From a virus: a stretch of DNA of 37,146 nucleotides. This document shows positions 5,890-12,971 of this stretch, in pieces. A model generated the notes under the pieces. That model was not told the origin of the DNA and made no database searches. It worked only from the letters and a program-made list of their open reading frames with translations. The translations under genes were made by a program, and so were the position numbers. Each line of letters opens with the position of its first letter. Positions within the stretch are counted from its first letter, which is position 1. The stretch is taken from positions 1 through 37,146 of the IMG/VR virus record IMGVR_UViG_3300037584_004615, one strand, 5' to 3'.

Positions 5890-6752
5890 CCTTTTTTACC
5901 TGCCTTTGATTTTTTACCATAGCTGCCTTTTTCACCACAGGCTGCTGGGGTGGGTCTGCACTTCGGATATTTTGATCGCTTCTCGCCACCGGATCTTCCG
6001 CAGGCACTACATTTCTTTCTGCCTGTCTTTTTATCCTTGCGGCAAGTGTTACAGTCAACCCAGCCGCTTTTACTTCCTTTTGCACCCTTTCGCTTAAACC
6101 AGTCACGAAGACTTGTTTCAGAAGAAGGCTTCTTAGTTAGCTTTCTCTTCTTTTCTTCAATGGTTTCATCTTCAAGATTTTCATCTTTCTTAACCGAGTT
6201 GATATATTTTCTATACACGGCTGCTGCGCTGGCCTTGCCGGCAGCTTTAGCACGTTGCTCCATTGCTACCGCCGCTTGGACTTTATGGGCGTGCGAACGG
6301 CTGGAGTTTTTAATCTTGGATACGCTTTTCTTTGCGTCTGCTTCGGTAGCGAACTTCAGTCCGTGGATTGTACCCTTCGGATCTTCGTCGGTATAAAGGT
6401 CGCTGTGTTTTTTTGACTTTTTCTTTTGTCCCTTTTTTCTTGGGATGCGAGGATTACTTTTTTTTTCGTTTAACTCTGAAATGGTTTCACGAATCATATC
6501 ACGAAGTGGGTCTTGTTCAATGCTCTCTTTTTTGCTTTTGTTACCCCAATTGGCAGCGCCAACTTTACGGCATTTTACAAGAGCACCCGATGCATACGCA
6601 GAAGGCCAGACGTCGTAACGAGCTTTAACCTTATGGTAACAAGCATCTTTCTTGCCCCCGCTCTTTTTCTTTTTCTTTTTTCGTTTTTTCTTCTTCTCAG
6701 CAAGGAGAGCCTCCTCAACCATACCTCGAAGTTGTGACATAGTAATTTTCAT
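5886..6752 (-). CDS. Modular Lys/Arg-rich DNA-binding-like internal protein, possible polyprotein
   Basis: 288 aa with the second tag type, MKITMSQLRGMVEEALLAE. Cutting after E19 would leave a mature N-terminus of eleven consecutive Lys/Arg (residues 20-30). Three modules follow. Residues 36-72 contain YDVWPSAYASGALVKCRKV. Residues 97-190 contain HSDLYTDEDPKGTIHG and SRSHAHKVQAAVAMEQRA. Residues 212-288 begin SLRDWFKRKG and contain C234-x2-C237 and C248-x2-C251, which could form a zinc ribbon. Between modules 1 and 2, residues 82-97 (PLRDMIRETISELNEKK) resemble the tag itself, and LEDETIEEKKRK separates modules 2 and 3; both offer I/L-x-E sites. I infer DNA binding or condensation inside the head and possibly cleavage into several products. 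Confidence 0.7.
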   Translation of the reverse strand: MKITMSQLRGMVEEALLAEKKKKRKKKKKKSGGKKDACYHKVKARYDVWPSAYASGALVKCRKVGAANWGNKSKKESIEQDPLRDMIRETISELNEKKSNPRIPRKKGQKKKSKKHSDLYTDEDPKGTIHGLKFATEADAKKSVSKIKNSSRSHAHKVQAAVAMEQRAKAAGKASAAAVYRKYINSVKKDENLEDETIEEKKRKLTKKPSSETSLRDWFKRKGAKGSKSGWVDCNTCRKDKKTGRKKCSACGRSGGEKRSKYPKCRPTPAACGEKGSYGKKSKAGKKG

Positions 6753-6775
6753 ACACGAATACCTCTGGAATATAA

Positions 6776-6955
6776 CTAGTTCTTTCGTTCCCCTTTTTTA
6801 CTCCTAGTCCGCTGGTTTTTGCAAAACTGCTTCATCGTAAAACCTTTGGGATTGTCACATTTTTCTTTTCTTTTATTTCGCTCTGATTTTGAGAACTTCT
6901 CCTGGAAAATAGCCTCCCTAACAAGTCCCCTTAGTTGATTCATAGTAATACGCAT
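6776..6955 (-). CDS. Small basic putative internal protein, first gene of the cluster
   Basis: 59 aa from the ATG at 6955 to the TAG at 6778-6776. It starts MRITMNQLRGLVREAIFQE, 12 of 19 residues identical to the tag of the next gene, with a candidate cut after E19. The remaining 40 residues are highly basic (KFSKSERNKRKEKCDNPKGF and on to RTRSKKGERKN) with two Cys (C33, C45). It stands 15 bases after the methyltransferase stop and 23 bases before the next gene, a gap that holds an AGAGG. The tag, composition and context support a real gene despite its length. Confidence 0.68.
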   Translation of the reverse strand: MRITMNQLRGLVREAIFQEKFSKSERNKRKEKCDNPKGFTMKQFCKNQRTRSKKGERKN

Positions 6956-6970
6956 ATTCTATGTAGTATG

Positions 6971-8209
6971 TTATCTTTCAAATTCTACTGGTATCCACAC
7001 ATTGTCTGTTTCTGTTTTGGCCCATTTTTCAAACTCTTCAAAATCTAAGTCATCAATCCAATCACCAATTTGTAATTTCCAAGTTCCAGCCCTAGTTCTG
7101 CCAGACGGATAGTAGGTAAAGTGAGGGTTTTTGGCTAGTGACAAGAGAGTGGGGTAGTCAGGCTTGATCTGGATAATGTCCTCACATTTTTCTCGCCTGG
7201 TGTGAAAACCATTAAAAGTGAACGATGTAGAATTATATCTAACAAGTATATCCCCAAAAGGATGCTCAGTCATATAAAAATTAACGTCACTAATTTTGTT
7301 TGATTTTTCATATTTATCGATTAAATTAAACAGCAGAACTTCCCTACTTCTTTCTTGTCTTGTAATAATTTCTGTGTCTTTAAGAACATACTTAGCCATA
7401 AATTCCATTATGGCACCAAATGCTCCTGACCAATGATGGTCTTCTAAACAAAACAAATCCCCACACAAAAAACCACCCGGCTTGATCTTTTTAAGCCAAG
7501 TAAAAATATCTACCTTAGTCTGCTCATAAGTCAAGGCCCAGTCTGAAAAAACAACGTCAAAGTATTCATTTTCAAACTTTTCTGCTGCATCTTGGGAAAA
7601 GCTTTGCAAAACTTCAACTTTTGGATTGTCTTTAAAAAGATCTTGCACCGCTTCTCTATTTGCTTTGGAATTAAACCAAATCTGCTCGTCTTCGTTAACT
7701 AGATCCCAAGGATCGATAAGGTATAGTTTTTTAGGTTTAGAAAGCGGAATGATTAAATCAGAGGCCGTGCCTGCTTTGTCAACCCCTAATTCAACAATGG
7801 TTGAATCATTAGGTAAGCTTTTCCAAAATTCGTCTCTTAGTTGCTTAAATGGCTTATCCCAAGGCATCGCAGGTGGTGAGCCAATAGTCTGGTGTTTTTG
7901 ATCTACTAACCCTGCCATAATAAGAAGTGATCCATATTTTTCGAAGTATTCGCTCGTATTAGGTCTGTTAGAGAATACTCTAGTGTAACTACTTGGATCG
8001 TATTTTTCCATGTCTGTAAGGCAAGTAAGAACTGAATGAGTATCAACATATCTAACATATCTGATTGGCTGTACAGACAGGGAACCAACAACAGTGTCTG
8101 GATGAAACCATAGTGCGCCCATATCATTAGAAATGGACTTTTCTGCGTTCGAATAATACAGAGTAATTATTCTTCTTTGCCAATTCGGATAAAGATCAGG
8201 AGGGATCAT
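6971..8209 (-). CDS. SAM-dependent methyltransferase (class I fold), substrate unknown
   Basis: 412 aa. The central part, about 137-260, has the Rossmann pattern of class I methyltransferases: STIVELGVDKAGTASDLI as the SAM-binding loop region, KKLYLIDPWD as the acidic strand-2 end, VEVLQSFSQDAA, then FDVVFSDWAL and LKKIKPGGFLCGDLF. The Met_24-like arrangement is typical of small-molecule, sugar or protein methyltransferases. I see no DPPY or PCQ motif, so DNA methylation is less likely. The N-terminal 130 residues and the C-terminal 150 (ending WAKTETDNVWIPVEFER) are not recognised. The ATG at 8209 follows AAAGGTCACAA, a good ribosome-binding site, 11 bases after the primase stop. It lacks the capsid tag. 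The substrate could be a nucleotide, a surface sugar or a host protein. Confidence 0.72.
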   Translation of the reverse strand: MIPPDLYPNWQRRIITLYYSNAEKSISNDMGALWFHPDTVVGSLSVQPIRYVRYVDTHSVLTCLTDMEKYDPSSYTRVFSNRPNTSEYFEKYGSLLIMAGLVDQKHQTIGSPPAMPWDKPFKQLRDEFWKSLPNDSTIVELGVDKAGTASDLIIPLSKPKKLYLIDPWDLVNEDEQIWFNSKANREAVQDLFKDNPKVEVLQSFSQDAAEKFENEYFDVVFSDWALTYEQTKVDIFTWLKKIKPGGFLCGDLFCLEDHHWSGAFGAIMEFMAKYVLKDTEIITRQERSREVLLFNLIDKYEKSNKISDVNFYMTEHPFGDILVRYNSTSFTFNGFHTRREKCEDIIQIKPDYPTLLSLAKNPHFTYYPSGRTRAGTWKLQIGDWIDDLDFEEFEKWAKTETDNVWIPVEFER

Positions 8210-8220
8210 TTGTGACCTTT

Positions 8221-9168
8221 CTATGCCATCAGGGCAATCTTAAATAAATATGCATCAGAATCTAAGAACGGCGCTTTGTTTTTACGCTGTTCAAAAACTG
8301 ACTGAGACATCTCGCCAATATCTTTATAGCCAGATGTATCCATAAGCCGAACTTCTACATCATAAGCCAGCAAAGCCTTCACAAGTTTCATGGCTTTTTT
8401 ATGGGCGTCAGCGTCCAACCCCAACAGAACTGGTGTGTCGTTTTTTACAATCTTCCTGAAAAGTCTGCTGTCCTCTCGCAGGGTTGAGCCGAGCAGCGGG
8501 ATGCTGTTCTCACCAGCGACGATAGCATCAAAGACGCCTTCAACCAGAGTGACCTCTCGTTCCCAGTCAATCAGCAGTTCGTTGAAGATGATGTCTTTGT
8601 TCCCTGGTCCGTTGAGATAGGGAGGCCAGATGTTCGGGTCATATGTGCGGGACGTGAAAAAGTTACAATAACCTTCTTCGTCAAATGATGGGAGAATAAT
8701 TCTATTTTTGTATTCCCCAGAAGCGCAGTAGCCAATCTTCCAATATAGCACGTCTTTCTGTTCAACGGCACGTTTGCGTAAATAGTTTAGGGGCACTCTT
8801 GCCGAGGCAGGTTGGAATCGACCAGTTAGTGTTTGAAACTCATTTGGAAGGTCGATTCGCTGTTTTATATCCTCTTCCTTGGCAAACAAGTTGTCTAGGT
8901 CGCCTAGCTCAACATCAGCATCAAAATCCTTCCATCTATGGATGTGACTTACATCACCCCAACGCCTGACAAGGCGTCGTAAATTTTTGGTACGCCAGTC
9001 ACAGGTCCAACACTTGGCAACATTCTTATCAAAGTTAACTGACAGTTTCTTTTTATGATGTCCACAACATCGTGAATCATAAAGAAATTCCTTGCCTTGG
9101 CGATAAGGTCTGCCAAGGATTTCATCAAGGATTTTCTTTTTCTTTACAGAATTAGGGTCGCTAAACAA
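8221..9168 (-). CDS. 61: DNA primase, T4 gp61-like
   Basis: 315 aa, close to the 342 aa of T4 gp61. It makes RNA primers for lagging-strand synthesis and in T4 works with the gp41 helicase. The N-terminus has a zinc-binding pattern, C34-C35-G-H37-H38 with C53-W-T-C56. The toprim core is visible as TLVEGVFDAIVAGENSIPLL with E210 and then LLGLDADAHKKA with D252 and D254, the metal-binding acidic residues. The stretch YLNGPGNKDIIFNELLIDWE is typical of phage gp61 proteins. The first codon is TTG, directly after the TGA of the upstream HAD gene and in the same frame, with no ATG or GTG before the zinc site. The true start is therefore unusual, or the two proteins are occasionally joined by readthrough. 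Confidence 0.87.
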   Translation of the reverse strand: MFSDPNSVKKKKILDEILGRPYRQGKEFLYDSRCCGHHKKKLSVNFDKNVAKCWTCDWRTKNLRRLVRRWGDVSHIHRWKDFDADVELGDLDNLFAKEEDIKQRIDLPNEFQTLTGRFQPASARVPLNYLRKRAVEQKDVLYWKIGYCASGEYKNRIILPSFDEEGYCNFFTSRTYDPNIWPPYLNGPGNKDIIFNELLIDWEREVTLVEGVFDAIVAGENSIPLLGSTLREDSRLFRKIVKNDTPVLLGLDADAHKKAMKLVKALLAYDVEVRLMDTSGYKDIGEMSQSVFEQRKNKAPFLDSDAYLFKIALMA

Positions 9169-9774
9169 TCACAGTCCAAGTTCTTTTAGTTGCCTAATCG
9201 TATTATCCACATTATCTGGATCATGTTTAATAGCAATGCCGCCGCCAGCACGGAACTCGTTGACGTACTTATCACGGTCATCAATCAGAAGTCCTTGTTT
9301 TCCGTTCCAAACTCCGTAAGGCTTCTTGCTATCGGCCAAGTTAACTTTTTCAACTGGCAGTCCTAACTCACGAGCGACCCAGATCCGCTTGCCGATCTTA
9401 GAACCCTCAGCCATCGGAGCAGACAAAATCTCCAACCCTGGGATGTCTTTGATGTAATCCCAAAGTTCTTTGCCGCCACGCTCCCAGCCAAGATTGGCCC
9501 AGAGGTCAACGTCGTCTTCAACCATTCGGTACATAAAGTCTCGAACACGATAGTTCCGAGGCAGGCTACTCTCTTGGTCAGAGCGAGCAATGTGCCACTT
9601 GTTAATCACCACGTCCCAGCCGCCGAGTTCTTTGGCTGCCGAACGGGCAAGTTTATAATCAGGATGATCAGGCTCGTGGCGAAGTTCTCGCAGTCGCTTG
9701 TTCATATAACTTAGGACGCCTTCTTCAAAATTGACAAGCACGCCGTCCATATCACTAAACACTTGGTATCTCAT
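9169..9774 (-). CDS. HAD-superfamily phosphatase, 5'-nucleotidase-like
   Basis: 201 aa from the ATG at 9774, chosen because GGAGG stands seven bases upstream; an ATG at 9792 would put that ribosome-binding site inside the coding region. Motif I is FSDMDGVLVNF with D8 and D10. ILSAPMAEGSKIGKR supplies the Ser of motif II and a following Lys, and GLLIDDRDKYVNEF the acidic motif near the end. The helical cap between them fits the C1-capped 5'(3')-deoxyribonucleotidase type common in phages, which remove phosphate from nucleotides or DNA ends. It lies in frame with the primase gene, separated by one TGA, and has its own promoter. The exact substrate is not determined. Confidence 0.83.
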   Translation of the reverse strand: MRYQVFSDMDGVLVNFEEGVLSYMNKRLRELRHEPDHPDYKLARSAAKELGGWDVVINKWHIARSDQESSLPRNYRVRDFMYRMVEDDVDLWANLGWERGGKELWDYIKDIPGLEILSAPMAEGSKIGKRIWVARELGLPVEKVNLADSKKPYGVWNGKQGLLIDDRDKYVNEFRAGGGIAIKHDPDNVDNTIRQLKELGL

Positions 9775-9779
9775 AGGGA

Positions 9780-9790
9780 CACCTCCCTCC
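9780..9790 (-). promoter_or_regulatory. Strong ribosome-binding site fixing the HAD start
   Basis: The minus strand reads GGAGGGAGGTG here, complementary to the 16S rRNA tail, with seven bases between its last GGAGG and the ATG at 9774. It is the best ribosome-binding site seen in the window and rules out the ATG at 9792 as the start. Confidence 0.85.
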
Positions 9791-9796
9791 ATAAGT

Positions 9797-9824
9797 ATAA
9801 TACCACAGGTCTTCAGTAGGTCAA
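9797..9824 (-). promoter_or_regulatory. Sigma70-like promoter for HAD phosphatase and primase
   Basis: On the minus strand TTGACC (9824-9819), a 16-base spacer and TATTAT (9802-9797) preceded by TGG give a near-consensus -35, an extended -10 and a -10. Transcription would begin near 9790, just at the ribosome-binding site. It fills most of a 55-base gap that has no other evident content. Use of the host sigma factor is inferred. Confidence 0.65.
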
Positions 9825-9829
9825 GAAGT

Positions 9830-10402
9830 TTATTCTGTTAGGACTATTTTTTCTGTTAAAAAACCTTTGTTATTTTTATTCTTTAAGATAAATTCGCCTG
9901 CTCTAGCAATAACAACAGCGTCAGCTTTATCATCGGTTCCTTTTTTGAAATTCTTGCCACCACGAGCCATTTCATAAGAAAAGGCCGTTTTCTCTTTTTC
10001 TATCACTGCCTCAATAACCATCTTCTTTCTTTTTGGTCCCTTGGTCGCACGAGGAAACGAAAGTCCGTACAGACCCCTAGCGGTATTAACGTTAACATAG
10101 GTTGGCTCAAGATCATAACTCTCAAAGCAAATCCAAGAAATAATACCATTAAATTTTGCAAGTTTCAATATGGTATCAGCCCTGGATTTTCCAGGTAAAA
10201 ACTTCTTCAAGGCTGTCTCAATAAAGATATGTTCTATGTTATATTCCGACCTTATACTGTACAGTTCAGCACCAATATACTCGGCCTTTTCAAATAACGT
10301 GGGATATTTTGATATATCCCAAGCTTCTGATTTTACCAACGCACCATTATTAATTACGGCAACACCAACCATAGTTGTGGAGATATCTAATCCAAGTATC
10401 AT
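9830..10402 (-). CDS. RuvC-like Holliday junction resolvase
   Basis: 190 aa, the size of RuvC. The RNase H-like fold starts with MILGLDISTTMVGVAVI (D6), a strand IEHIFIETALKK carries E62, and KKGTDDKADAVVIARAGEF carries D158 and D161, matching the acidic cluster of RuvC-type nucleases. Such enzymes cut four-way or branched DNA to resolve recombination intermediates before packaging. T4 itself uses the unrelated endonuclease VII, so this is a different solution in a T4-like setting. The ATG at 10402 has no ribosome-binding site, but an extended -10 box lies directly upstream, which could give a leaderless transcript. A nuclease acting on other branched DNA is also possible. Confidence 0.82.
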   Translation of the reverse strand: MILGLDISTTMVGVAVINNGALVKSEAWDISKYPTLFEKAEYIGAELYSIRSEYNIEHIFIETALKKFLPGKSRADTILKLAKFNGIISWICFESYDLEPTYVNVNTARGLYGLSFPRATKGPKRKKMVIEAVIEKEKTAFSYEMARGGKNFKKGTDDKADAVVIARAGEFILKNKNNKGFLTEKIVLTE

Positions 10403-10408
10403 ACAAGA

Positions 10409-10437
10409 ATTATATCAGAAGTCAAGCTTTAGTTTAA
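10409..10437 (-). promoter_or_regulatory. Extended -10 promoter before the RuvC-like gene
   Basis: The minus strand has TGATATAAT (10417-10409), a perfect TGn plus TATAAT, and a weak -35 (TTAAAC, 10437-10432) 17 bases upstream. Transcription would start at about the ATG. It lies at the end of the structural module, a sensible place for a replication-gene promoter. AT-rich DNA can produce such matches by chance. Confidence 0.45.
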
Positions 10438-11791
10438 ATGTATACGAGTCTGTCTCTTTCTTTAAGACAGGAGTGGCCAACTTGGCGATACCAAGTAAAT
10501 TTTTATCATCATCATAAATGGCTATTTTACTTATAAATGTTTGCTTTTCAAACTCATCTTCGTAGTTGCAATATTTTGACTCAACTGTATTCTTGACTGA
10601 GACTTCCTTTGGTTCTATATAAGAGGAACTATCAAAGTGAATTTGATTCTTCCAGTTTGAGTACGAGGATGATATCCAAGTTGGATTTAGCGAATTGTTT
10701 AACTTACCCACGGGAGCATTAGCAAACATAGTAAGAGTTGGTATATTATTTTTACCTCTAAATTTCATTACAAAATGACTTGCACTGGGGAATATTGCGT
10801 TTGCACCATCCGTTCTTGTTGCACCGCCAGGAGCATGGTCAACGCCGGCTGCGGCTGCGATACCTTGACTTCCTGATGAACCTGTGTTATATGACCAGAA
10901 GTAAGTCCAATTAGGTCTAAACTGTACGCCTGTTCCGTCAAAAGTCCCAGGCCCGCCGCTATCCTGTGATCCAGTTCCAGTATACGAATCTCTTACTGCA
11001 ACGTTACCATTTATTGGTTCTTCATTGTATAGTAGTATAAAGCCCTCGTCGTACAGCACAAGTCCCACCGTTGATCCACTTGTCAAAGCTCCAGGCTGAG
11101 TGGATATTAATTCTCCATTTCTTTTTTCGTCTTTGCAACGATCCATCAATGTACCAGTATAATAAAACTCTAGATCAACGCTTCCTTTCTCTATTGTTGA
11201 TCCATAAAATATAGACGGAATGCTTATCAAATTTATGGCACCAGTTAAGAAGGGCGGCAGAGATGGGTCCACAGTCTTACTGCCAGAGAACGTATAAAGC
11301 GGACTAAAATTTCTATATTTATTTATTGTTGACCTTAAGGCTAACAAATTTTTGCTTTGACTAAAATATAAGTCTGTTGTATTAGGGGCAACATGAATCG
11401 GATTGCCTAATTCTTTTGGAGCCGCCTCGCCAAAGTAAGTTCTGCCACCATAGATGTATTGACGTTCTACACTGGCTGTTAGAGGATAAGCACCCGTAAT
11501 CTTTGTGCCGTATTCGGCCTCACTATATGTTCCAGTTGCAACGCTGTTAAAAGACATATTAGTACCATCTTTTATCACATAAGCATGGATACTGTTTATA
11601 TCATCTAAGGTAGACGCTCTATCAACGTTTAACTCATATAAACTTATTGACGATGTGCCAACATTCTGACCTTTAAATCGATTTTCATCGACATACAAAG
11701 TCCCGCTATATGCAGTAAACTTTTTACCTGGACTTGTCTCTAGGTTATTTTGAAATACATCGTCTGGACCAAACTCGTGGAGGAACGGCAT
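10415..11791 (-). CDS. Virion structural protein, paralogue of the next gene upstream
   Basis: 458 aa, rich in Ser, Thr, Gly and Asn and in beta-strand-like stretches, as in phage fibre or tail-decoration proteins. Its C-terminus (SKIAIYDDDKNLLGIAKLAT...FKLKLDF) matches that of the 382-aa protein (TTVGLYGANNELLAVAKLSE...LRVRLDY), and the middle GLVLYDEGFILLYN matches GLLFYQAGIAVLTS. The two are therefore tandem paralogues. A GGGGGTGG lies just before the ATG at 11791. No adhesin, enzyme or trimerisation motif is visible. A role in the baseplate or tail fibre is inferred from position after the baseplate genes. Confidence 0.68.
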   Translation of the reverse strand: MPFLHEFGPDDVFQNNLETSPGKKFTAYSGTLYVDENRFKGQNVGTSSISLYELNVDRASTLDDINSIHAYVIKDGTNMSFNSVATGTYSEAEYGTKITGAYPLTASVERQYIYGGRTYFGEAAPKELGNPIHVAPNTTDLYFSQSKNLLALRSTINKYRNFSPLYTFSGSKTVDPSLPPFLTGAINLISIPSIFYGSTIEKGSVDLEFYYTGTLMDRCKDEKRNGELISTQPGALTSGSTVGLVLYDEGFILLYNEEPINGNVAVRDSYTGTGSQDSGGPGTFDGTGVQFRPNWTYFWSYNTGSSGSQGIAAAAGVDHAPGGATRTDGANAIFPSASHFVMKFRGKNNIPTLTMFANAPVGKLNNSLNPTWISSSYSNWKNQIHFDSSSYIEPKEVSVKNTVESKYCNYEDEFEKQTFISKIAIYDDDKNLLGIAKLATPVLKKETDSYTFKLKLDF

Positions 11792-11803
11792 TTTCCACCC
11801 CCA

Positions 11804-12952
11804 CTAGTAGTCTAGTCTAACCCGCAACGTGAACTCGTTTGATGGAGTCTTCTTAAGTGGTTCGCTAAGTTTGGCCACAGCGAGCAACTCATTGTTTGCA
11901 CCATACAAGCCAACTGTCGTTATATACGACACGGGCGAATCTTCTCTAGTTTCTTTAACTCTAATCTGACTCTTAGACAAATACGTTGGATTACTTGAGT
12001 AATTGAAATCTGATGCATTAGCACGACAGAAATAAATTGTTGAGTTTAATTCTGTAGTATTAGCAAAATAGATGTCTTGCAAACGATTTCTTAAGTCGTT
12101 TGCTGTGCCACTAATTGAATTTAGTGTAAGCACTTCATCAATGTTTCTATGCGAGGCGCTATCCATCACAACCTTGCCGCCAGTATTGCCAGCTAAGTTA
12201 CCGCCCCACCCATATAGCTCATTACCAAGCAGTCCACCACTAGCATGGACCTTAAACAGTGACGAAGTTAGAACTGCTATACCAGCTTGATAAAACAACA
12301 GTCCGCAAGGCAGTCCTGAGTTATTGGGCAAGTTAGTGTTAAGTGTACCACTAGTTGATGAGGTAACAAAAAGAATACCATATTCACCTGCTGGTGAATT
12401 TGTCTTGAACGAGTTAGACCCACTCTGGTCTTCGATCTTAATAACACGGGTAGTTCTAGCTACTTGGTCATATGCACCGGTCGGATCAACACTAAATTCC
12501 ATACGGAATGTGCCTTTTTGTATTTCATCCTTAACAAGAAGTCTAGAAAAGTTGAAGAATAAAGCATCATGAAACTTCTCTCCGGAAGTTAAATCACCAT
12601 CCTTATCAAATTCTCTAATGCTTCCAGTGGCATCATGTCCGACTAGGACTTGGGCCATCTGATTGTATAATTGTAGCTTTTGCTTACCTTGAACATTGGT
12701 TGATGCCGAGAGAGATGAATTAGCACTTAGTCCAACCGTAATGTCAAAAATATGATTTGCAGAAGAACTTAAAAAGGGATAATCAAAAACGCTTTGAAAC
12801 ATGCCGTGGCTAAAATTCTTTACGTTAGTTGATGCGTTAGCAACCAAGTAAGTGCCTGAAACTATTGTCCCAGTAATCGGAATTGCCTCATGGAGCTTTG
12901 TTCTTGATGCTTGTATATCAGAAGCTTGTAGTGTTTTAAAAGAAGTTGCCAT
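11804..12952 (-). CDS. Virion structural protein, paralogue of its downstream neighbour
   Basis: 382 aa. The protein opens MATSFKTLQASDIQASRTKL and is rich in Ser, Asn and Thr and in short beta-strand-like segments (for example FDITVGLSANSSLSA). The end, GLYGANNELLAVAKLSEPLK followed by FTLRVRLDY, is the same element as in the 458-aa protein. Both also contain the G-L-[LV]-[LF]-Y strand near the middle, so an ancestral duplication is clear even though overall identity is low. Gaps of 12 and 19 bases to its neighbours place it in the structural operon. Probable fibre or baseplate component; which one is not known. Confidence 0.68.
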   Translation of the reverse strand: MATSFKTLQASDIQASRTKLHEAIPITGTIVSGTYLVANASTNVKNFSHGMFQSVFDYPFLSSSANHIFDITVGLSANSSLSASTNVQGKQKLQLYNQMAQVLVGHDATGSIREFDKDGDLTSGEKFHDALFFNFSRLLVKDEIQKGTFRMEFSVDPTGAYDQVARTTRVIKIEDQSGSNSFKTNSPAGEYGILFVTSSTSGTLNTNLPNNSGLPCGLLFYQAGIAVLTSSLFKVHASGGLLGNELYGWGGNLAGNTGGKVVMDSASHRNIDEVLTLNSISGTANDLRNRLQDIYFANTTELNSTIYFCRANASDFNYSSNPTYLSKSQIRVKETREDSPVSYITTVGLYGANNELLAVAKLSEPLKKTPSNEFTLRVRLDY

Positions 12953-12971
12953 TATTTTTATTTAACCCTTA

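Larger units (their letters stand above)
2189..6955 (-). other. Cluster of nine putative capsid-targeted internal-protein genes
   Basis: Nine consecutive genes, with starts at 6955, 6752, 5889, 5518, 4977, 4240, 3776, 2952 and 2665, begin with related short peptides. Seven share W8 and the pattern MK..[LM]..W..[FY], and six of these place [FY]L-x-E at residues 11-14. The first two share M-[KR]-ITM-x-QLRG-x-V and end the segment in E19. The sequences after the tags are unrelated to each other. T4 internal proteins and Alt carry a comparable N-terminal tag that brings them into the prohead, and gp21 cuts it after [LI]-x-E. Seven junctions overlap by 1-4 bases (mostly ATGA), so the cluster reads as one operon. 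Capsid packaging is inferred by analogy and not shown here; the capsid and protease genes are outside the window. Confidence 0.7.

Noticed and set aside
2189-6955. Reading the repeated N-terminal peptides as signal peptides or membrane anchors
   Set aside because: They are only 14-19 residues, contain Trp, Arg and Glu throughout and have no hydrophobic core or signal-peptidase site.
9775-9792. ATG at 9792 as the HAD start
   Set aside because: The following codons are the ribosome-binding site GGAGGGAGGTG itself; the ATG at 9774 has ideal spacing.
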